In this document: positions 51,453 through 60,400 of the stretch, piece after piece
How the letters are laid out: each line of letters opens with the position of its first letter
Numbering within the stretch: the first letter of the stretch is position 1
Assembly (NCBI GenBank): GCA_020091685.1
Contig: CM034598.1
Coordinates: 15,278,483 to 15,342,482 of the forward strand
Length of the DNA stretch: 64,000 bases
Direction: 5' to 3'
DNA from: Lutjanus erythropterus
Lineage: Eukaryota > Chordata > Actinopteri > Lutjaniformes > Lutjanidae
The notes under the pieces: generated by a model
Seen by the model: only the letters and a program-made list of their open reading frames with translations
Database searches by the model: none
What the model was told of the DNA's origin: nothing
Position numbers and translations under genes: made by a program

Positions 51453-54400
51453 GTAGTGTGTGTGTGTGTGTGTAGCTGTGTCGTCTCTCAGCCCTGCTGA
51501 ATAACAGTGATTTGGCTTCTGATGATTGAGGAATGCGTCTGAGGGGAGCGTAGACTCACGGGCGATATGAGAGGAGACAGTGGAGGCTCAGTGAGGGAAT
51601 AAGCGCTCAGTCATTGTGAACACTGGTTCATCTGTGTCCACCTGCTGTACAAACACACACACACACACACACACAGTCCAGGCATGACACAGCAGCACGC
51701 CTCAGTCCCTCTTTTACTGCAGTCATATCTTTTCCTCCTCCACTGGATGTTGTTTATGGCGGTTAAAGTCTGTCACTGAATTTGCAGCAATAAAATAACA
51801 GCCAAACCATTTCACAAATTACATTCGTTTATACCTGGCGCCTTGTCTGTTTAATATATTATAAGACGTCTGATGCACACTATAGCCTGTGAGTATTTGG
51901 ATGGTAGTTTTAGCTCCATATGTAGCACATAGGAGTTGAAATAAAACAATAAGTACTGGGCTAAAGTGCTAGTCTGGTTCCAGGCTTCTGAATTACTCAT
52001 GTCTTTTTTCAGTGATTCAAAATGACCAAAAAGGCAATTTAGTTTGATTATGAAGCTTGCAAAGTGCTTTCAGCTGTAATTTGAGGGTTTTTACATCCAT
52101 ATTGAGTGAACTAGGTAGAGGATTACTGTCCTGTTGTACTCCGTATGAAATCTAAAAATAGGTGGAGGGACTGTGTAACAAGACAAAGAGTGTACAGCTG
52201 TAGCAGCTCTGTGAGGTTGTACTTTGTGGTGCTTTGAGCTAAATGCAAACGTCGGCATGACAACATGCTCACAGTGACAGTGCTAATGTTTAGCAGGTAT
52301 AATGTTTAGTCTAATCACCATCTTAGTTTAGCTTGTTAACATTTTCCAGGTATCCAGGGGTGAAAGTAGACTGAAGTTCATGCCAGTTCTACAACTCCAG
52401 TCTTTCTCGCTTCATATTAGTCTCCTACTGCTCACAGCGTCATGCATCCCTGAACACACACATTCATTTTTTTTTTAACGCCTGTATGGTGTAGAGAAAG
52501 CAGATCATGTGTAGTGAATGATTTATTTACATCGTGCCACACGATAATTTGTGAATGTTGACAAAACTTTCAAAATCATAACAGTTTGTTGTGTTTAAAT
52601 TAGAAGAGAATTACAACTAAATTATTATTGCTTACATAAATGAAAGAAGAGACGATGATAATAAAATGTCTCAAAATGTCCTTTACAACATATGGATTAA
52701 AATGAAAGATGACCTTTTTAGCATTTTTTTTAAACAAATCAAAACACTTTGGTGTTGGTTTGGTCTTAATGGTCTTAAAAAAATAGAAAGTGTAGGAACA
52801 ATAAATTAAACTCAATCTTCCAGGCTCTGTGTGTTTCAGAAATAAAGATGGACACCCATACTGTTATTATACTGGAGGTACAGAACGACCCATGGAAGAT
52901 ACATATTTGACCTGCTGTCCATGTTGTTGGAATAAAACCGAACATCATGAAACACGACTGCTTGCCAAAATCCCACAGCACTCGATATCAAACCATCAAC
53001 CTGCAACTGAAGCTGGTGTTAGTCAGCAGTAACTGATCAGTTGTGGAAAAGGAGCAGGGTTTCCTCCAGCATGGATTAAAAACCCGTAGGTCTATACAGG
53101 GCACAAACACACTGGAAAATTTATGATAAAACTAACTGTTGTTGTCTTTTTGGAAAGGTGATCATGGCAGGTCGTTGTGCTGGACCGTACCATCGTACTT
53201 TCACCCCGTAGGTTGGTCATTAGTTTCTCAGGTGTACACAGTGAAATTTTGATTCAGTTGTGCACTAGATGAAAGTCCAGAGTAATCCATCCAATTCATT
53301 GGAATGATGAATCGTTTGTGGACCCACCAGCCAACCGACAGACAGACACTGACATTCCTGGAGCGATGTTGCTAGCATGGCTTAGAAAATATTGTGAAAA
53401 CTATATTCTATAAAAAGGCTCCTTCTCAACTCCACTGTGAATATTAAAGTGACCCGTTTATTTTGACCTTAAATCTACAAGCCACTTCACATCTTGCGTT
53501 TCTGCATCAGTGTTTACTGTGTATTGTTGTGAAACTCCATCCAGGGAGAGCGGCGTTGTGTCTGCTGTACGGAAAAGTGCAAAGCTAGATGTTTACCTAG
53601 ATGTTGTTGTCCGTTTGACACTACCCTGTTTTCATCTGGCTCTTCAAATTATAGAAGAGGAAGTGATCACTATATTTAGACTGCAGGTTTACAGAAGTTG
53701 ATGCACAAAGCTGTCTTTGACTGAAACGCTGCAGCTGATACTGGTGTATTTTTAAAACTTGCTTGATTTTCAAAAGTGTCTGTTTCAGTCGCTGGTTCAA
53801 TTTACATATTTATACGGCGACCTTTTTTCTCTTTCGCAGACCGTTTTGATCACCACTGTCCATGGGTAGGCAACTGTGTGGGCAAGAGGAACTACCGCTA
53901 CTTCTACCTGTTCACCATGTCCCTCTCCCTCCTCACCATTTACATCTTCACCTTCGACATCGTCCACGTGGTCATGCGTGAGTATTCTGTCAGTCATTCA
54001 ACCAATTAGAAGGAACAGACAGGATGGATGATTTAAAAGAATCTGGCAAAACAGGAAGAACAACCGGTTATACAACCTCACTAGCATCGTCTAGTGTGGC
54101 TTCACATGTGCCGACACTATGACCTAATTCAGACCAGACTTTTCCTGGAGTGTGACATGACGCGCTACATCTACTGACAGCTTGACATGAGTCCTCTTTC
54201 ATCCTCACCCTCCTGCCTCCTAGTTCAGGCCAACGCAGACAGTGAGAAGACAGAGACGAGGAAACTGGAGTGTTTCTAGGCAGGATAATTAGCTCAGGGC
54301 TTGTTATCTTAATACTGTGATAATGTGCAAGAATAATGCCTTTTCAGCAGAGAAAAATATGAATAACTTAACTTCTTTCTGTCTTCACAGGTTCAGTGGA

Positions 54401-57400
54401 TAATGGTTTCTTGAATGCATTGAAGGAAACACCTGGGACATATCCTTTTAAGCTCTGACCACAGAATATACCACAAAAACAGCAGCTGTGTGAGTGCTCT
54501 GTTTGCCAGATTTCCGAGAATAGAAAATGAAAATCATCAGGATACTCTTCAAGTACGATACCCCAACAATGACCAAAACCTCTCCTTGAACAGTGACTTT
54601 CTAATAATAGCTTAGCATCCGTAACCAGGCGCGGTGGGGCTGTCAAGTTTTTCTCAGCATGATGAAGTGGAGTCCTTGCTTAGCCTTTCTAAAACCAAAA
54701 ACACAAGCGCAAAAGTGTGAGGAATGGATTAAACATTATGCTCATCTACAGTCTAAGATGCAGTCATTTGCATGTACAGCTAATTAGTACACAGTCCAAG
54801 GAGCACAGCTAACTACATTAATTTTAGGGGTTGTAGGCTGTTATGTTACAAGCTCAAACACTGTAGAATTTCACACTTTGTGGAAGGCGGTCCTGACTGC
54901 TGTTGGAGCTTAACATTAGTGACTCTGATCTGCTCTTACTGGTTTGGGGGAAATACAGTAACCCCAGCCAACATTACCCGACATGGTGCCATGCTGTTGT
55001 TCTAATGGCCCATTATTCTCAAACCCCAGTAGTCCAGAAAATATATATTGGAATGAAAGTCCATTTGTCTGACAGCTCGCTATCTCAAAAACAAGCACCC
55101 ATTGCTCCAAAAAAAAAGAAAAGAAAAGAAAAGAAAAGCACACTTCTGCCACTAGTTGTTAGTTCAATGACTGTCAGTTTTTTCCCTTATAACATCGAAA
55201 GAGAAAACATATTGTTTGAAAATGCAGTTACATAAACTATGCAGCCAGGCATAGTCCCATCTTAAAAATGTTCTTCGTCATATTGCATAATACTGGAGCA
55301 AACTGGCTCCGCACTGCAATGAAAGGACAAGCCTGTTTCTTTAGTGCCTAGATTCTCAAACTGTGGTTCCTGTCCCACTGGTTGTAAAAAAGCTCCCTCT
55401 AGTGGTACATGGAGGAATGTCAGGAGTATTTTTCAAAATGAAATAAATTAATTTAAAAACATAATGCTGTCAAAATACTAGAAGAGTCCCAATGAAGCTA
55501 CACACAATATAAATAATTTTAAAATAAGTTTTGTCTTTCCGCTATGTCAGCCTGCTACGTAATCACAGTCGCAGAGGCAGTGTGCATATAAGCCATCCAT
55601 GATTACCAGACGTTATGAGCTAAACTGTGATGGCAAGATAGTAAGTGGAGGTAAAATGTAAGGACTGGAGGTTAATGGTTCAAGAACACTGCAATCATGG
55701 CACCAAAGGAGCAGTAAGGAGGTACTGAGTTGCCTCAAGTTTGGATTCTGTTCGAGCAAGATCTGCAGATGAATACTTTAGGCCAGTGATAATGGTGGTA
55801 CTTAGAGAGCTCAGCATTTTCTGAGGTGGTACACAGTGTCAAAAGTTTGAGAAACACTGCTTTATTGTCTTCCTTAATAGCTGGTGATGATACTGACTTT
55901 TTGCGTGGTACATGTAGCTTTAGCATCAGTTGTTTAGCATGATAGCACATATATATAACCATCAGGTGTGTTATTTTAACAAATCAGCTGGACACATTAA
56001 AAAGTCAACTGGACAGTGTTGTCAACCAACTCATGGAGCTATTGTTAGCTTAATTAGCTGGCTAGCTAGATAAAATATGCTAGAGGCTAAATCAACAGCT
56101 AGAACTAAGAAGCTGCTTTTGTCTAAGAATTTTTATGGTGAATCAGATAAGTTGTCCTTTCACCAAGCAAAATCAAAAACTACAAAAAACGCATAGCAAC
56201 AGGAACTTAATGAATGAACTAAATTGTTTCATTTCTGCACAGTAAAAAAGGTAAAAACCTCCTGCCTTTGGATCTTACACCTTTTTTTAGACTTCATTAC
56301 CTTCTGCTGACGCTCACTTGCTGTAATCATGTTACACAATTGTCATTGTGCCATTTTGTCATCGCCTGCTGTCCACTGTTTAATCAGTGACCATGTGTCA
56401 GGCAGAAAACATCTGTTGCTGTTTTCTTAACTGGACTTCACTGTGCTGGAGGTGTTGGTGTGTTTCTTCACCCTGTGGTCAGTGGTGGGACTGACCGGCT
56501 TCCACACCTACCTGATCTCTCTCAACCAGACCACCAACGAGGACGTGAGTGCTTCTTTTTGCATGTTCAGTTAAATGTGTTCTATTTAAAGCCACTGAAG
56601 CTTTTTGTCCTTGAATCCATTCAAACTGCAGACAAATGCTGTTGTCATTTCTACGGTTTGATGTCTGAATCATGCTGTGAGGCTCTGCGCTGTACTTTGC
56701 ATCTAGTTTGTGTAGAGTTCACACTGTTTTCATGCAAATGATCCATGACATATGAACACACAGGCTAACAAGATTAACTCTTTCTTTGGTGGTTTTCTGT
56801 GACATTATTACCATCAAAGATCTTTGTTCCAGTGGCTGAAATTCTAAAAATGTTCTGTTGAACTGTATTCATATAGGCTATATTTGTCTTGGTGGTTCTG
56901 ATAGGTGTAGTAGTAATCCTGGAGAAAGATAGTTGATTTTTGAACTTCATTCTCAGGTTATCAAATTTACTGACTCTTTGGATTGTTGGCTTGAAGGTTG
57001 ATTGTTGAGTCCCATTCTCTGTTCAAGAAATGGTGACATTTTGGGAATGAGACTCAACAATCAAGTATTTTACCGACCTGTAAGCCGCCATATTCTCCTG
57101 TCACAAGGTCGATTATTCTAAAGCCTGAAAACGGAGCCGAAAGTAGGAGGAGATGTCTAGTTTTCTCTCAAGCCACTTGAATTTCATTATATTTAAAGGT
57201 TATTTTGAAACTTTTGCCCAATGACACCAAAAGCAAATAGTCTACCCCAGTTTTAAGACTTCAAGTTGGACTTTACATGCTGAGCTTTTCCAGTGTAAAC
57301 TAAAGCTCAGAGGGTGATGATAATGTACTATGATGCTGTTTGGGAACTGCCAAAAACACCAGAACAGCTCTGTAGTTTATAAATATTAATATATAGAGAA

Positions 57401-60400
57401 ACATGCATTTCAACTTTTCAACATCTGGCTAGAAGCACTGAAATGTTTCTTGGGTGCCTTTGCATTTGGCTTTTTTTTTTAAGTTATAGTTTATTGGATT
57501 ACACCAGACTAACAATATGGAGGTGTTTTATGGTTTTTTGTATTTGGTTGTTTTTTTATGTTTGAAAACTGGTTACCGTTCAGTTACATTGTTTGGGAGA
57601 TCCTGCAACTCTGTTTTCCTGGGAAACTCCAGCAGTGTTTTATGGACTAAAATACTAAACCCTACCCTCAATCAAGGTTGAGTAGATAAAGACTGAATTT
57701 TCATTTTTGGTAGAACTATTCAACAAGTTGCCCGGGGTATATGACGTGGCTAAGTGTAAATAGATGAGAACTGTGACCCAAATATTCAGGCACATTTGTC
57801 ACTGCTGATTGATGCTCACCTGAGTTTCCAACATTATTTCCACCTAAATGATCTAAACACAAGAAAGAAAATTATTCAATCTTAAATCCTATTTGGTTTA
57901 GGATTAGTATTAGTAGGGGACCCCATGTGATTTAGAAATTAACCCCCCATGTCTGTGTGTTGTGTGGTTCATTCAAACAGGTTAAGCAAAGTCAGCATGT
58001 GCTCTTCAGCAGCCACATTAATAAGATAGTTTAAAGTTGTTTTGCCCACTTTCTGCATTTGTTGCAAGGTTAAATACACATTTGCTGCTAACTTCCTCTG
58101 TCATCCTCACTCATTTTATCAGTGTCAGTACAGCTGATCTCATAGCTATTGACTGCTGTTCAGTATCTTATGATCTGCGATCTAATGTCATAATTGTTCA
58201 GTTGTCTGACAACAGAAACAGATGTTTAAAAAAATTCAAACCCCAAATCGCTGAGATGCCAATTCGCACAGGATTACTATTATGACAGGACAGCTGTGTT
58301 TGGTGAAATATGGCAATTAGTGGTGGAATTTTTACTTTACAAATTACAAACACATGATCAAACACAGCATTACGATCACAGACGACCTCCGTAATTATCA
58401 CACATTACTAGATGTCCTCAGGTAATACTAGTCCCATGCAAAGAGGGCTTTAATTGAACTAAACAGACAACTCATAAATGCACCTTAAATGCCATAATAG
58501 ACTCTGATCAATTACAGATAACATAAAGTGAAAAGATGAAGAAAATCCACCTAAGCGCAGATATTTAGTGCAGTAGTCCTCACAGATTTAAGGGTTGAGA
58601 TGAAGGGTGTGTTTAAGATGATTTGTTTTGAAATTAGATTTAGATTTAGATTAATGTAGCTGTCAAAGTTAGATACATAATGAAGATAAAGATTTAAGAA
58701 TATGTGTGTAAATATTGTGCTCAGGCAGCCCTGCCTCACACGAGTGGAAAGATAAACATACACCACAGAGGTGTAAACATTACAATTTATAAGACTACAG
58801 AGCTGTTTCCTTGACAACAGCACTGCCTGGTTCAGTACAGAAGGACAAAGGGCTGGTAAACTGTAGCTTGTTAAACAACACCATTATATTGTAAACTAAA
58901 GTAAAGCAAACACAGAAAAATGTGGTGAGCTCAAATAAAAAGAAACCAGAGAAAACAAAATCCTGACTGAGGCTAGGAAGTCTTTTTATAACCGCAGCGA
59001 AAACACGTTCGTTCCTTCTTTTTTTAATCAGACTTCGCATGAGACAGAACAGTATTGACTGGCCGTATTTTAAACTTTAATGTGTCCTCTCTTCATCCAG
59101 TTCAGCCACACTGAGACTAAACCCTCTTTACAAGGGGGATGTGGCCTATAATACAGCAGGAACAGTTTTCTGCTGCTCCGTCTGAGCCATATGACAAATT
59201 GGCTGGTAAACGCTTTGAATGCTAAAAGCAGCACTTGGACTCTCAGTCTCTGCTCACCAAGGCGACAGTCTAATGATCTAAAAATATGCATGAATTGCTG
59301 CTATTCTTAATAAACCGATGACAGAACTGAGCTGAAATAAGAACAAAACAGAGTAGCTGGTTTCTGGCTCTCGGACTTGTCAGCTACATTTAGAGGAAGC
59401 TTGAGAGGCTAAATGAGGAAAACAAGTATTGATTGCTTGATCTCATTACCATTGAGTCATTAATTAGTCACCACACACACACACACACACACATATTCAG
59501 GGTGATCTAAAGCAGAGGATGCAGGTGGTGTATATTTTGTCTGTGTACACCAGCATTAACAGTGTGTATACTTCACTGGAGGCTTTGTTAGCCCACATCT
59601 GACTGCAGAGGCTCTGATGGGAAGCAGAGAGCAGCAGCAGCAGCAGCAGCAGGGATGGTGGGAGGTTCTAGATGGCTGAAAGCAAGAGAGTGCACTCATA
59701 CTTTGTTGTAATGATTAATTTATAATTCCCCTTTTTCCTTCCTGTGGGACAGCTGGCCTCGTTTTTTTTTTTTCATTTCATCAGTAATGAAGCTCTGCAA
59801 TGTGCACCTACTGTGTGATGTTGCTCCAGGAGTTGAAACAATGGCTGTCAGCCCGGCCGTTTCAATATCTGTGATTGGCCTAATAATAGATGCATCGATA
59901 CCTGCAGGGGCTGGGCTCGCTGCCAGAAATACTGCTGCTGGGGGGGGGAGGTGGAGGAGGTGAGAGAGGGAGAGGGGGAGAGGAGGAGGGGTGGAGGAAA
60001 GGAGGATAAAGATGGCGGAATAAGGGCGAACAAGAGAAGGCACCTTGAGTGTTGTAGCTGCTCTGGTCTCCCTTAGGATGACACATGCTCTGTCAACTGT
60101 GCCTCCTGCACACTCACACTCGCTCACACATGCACAGATACACACAGTACACGTAGGCATGCAGCAGTACTGGAGTGCCTCATGGGCAGACTGTTGACCT
60201 ATATCTGCTGCAACTAAAAAAAACAAAACAAAAACAAAACACTCGTCTCTACTCACACAGTGCAGCCAAACTTTGCTTAGTTTTGGGGTCAGTTATATAA
60301 GTCAATCAATCAATCGACCTTTCCTTCTTCTGCATGTTTTTCTGGTAGATAAAAAATGTGAAATGTATTTTTAGTTACAGTTACACTTGAATTAATATAG

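Larger units (their letters stand above)
51014..53839. other. zdhhc9 intron 3
   Basis: It holds (TG)n at 51403-51474 and (AC)n at 51653-51675, with pieces of the GCTAAC-type fish repeat at 52200-52330 and 53240-53390 (AACCGACAGACAGACACTGA; TTGCTAGCATGGCT). The rest is ordinary intron. Confidence 0.6.

Noticed and set aside
54440-54475. A conventional GT donor for zdhhc9 exon 5
   Set aside because: There is no GT between GGGAC and the in-frame TGA, and the family sequence requires a join at AC|T.
59720-60256. A 178-codon minus-strand open frame, the longest in the window
   Set aside because: Its centre is low-complexity Ser/Pro/Leu sequence read from the antisense of a G-rich purine tract, with no domain and no supporting splice structure.
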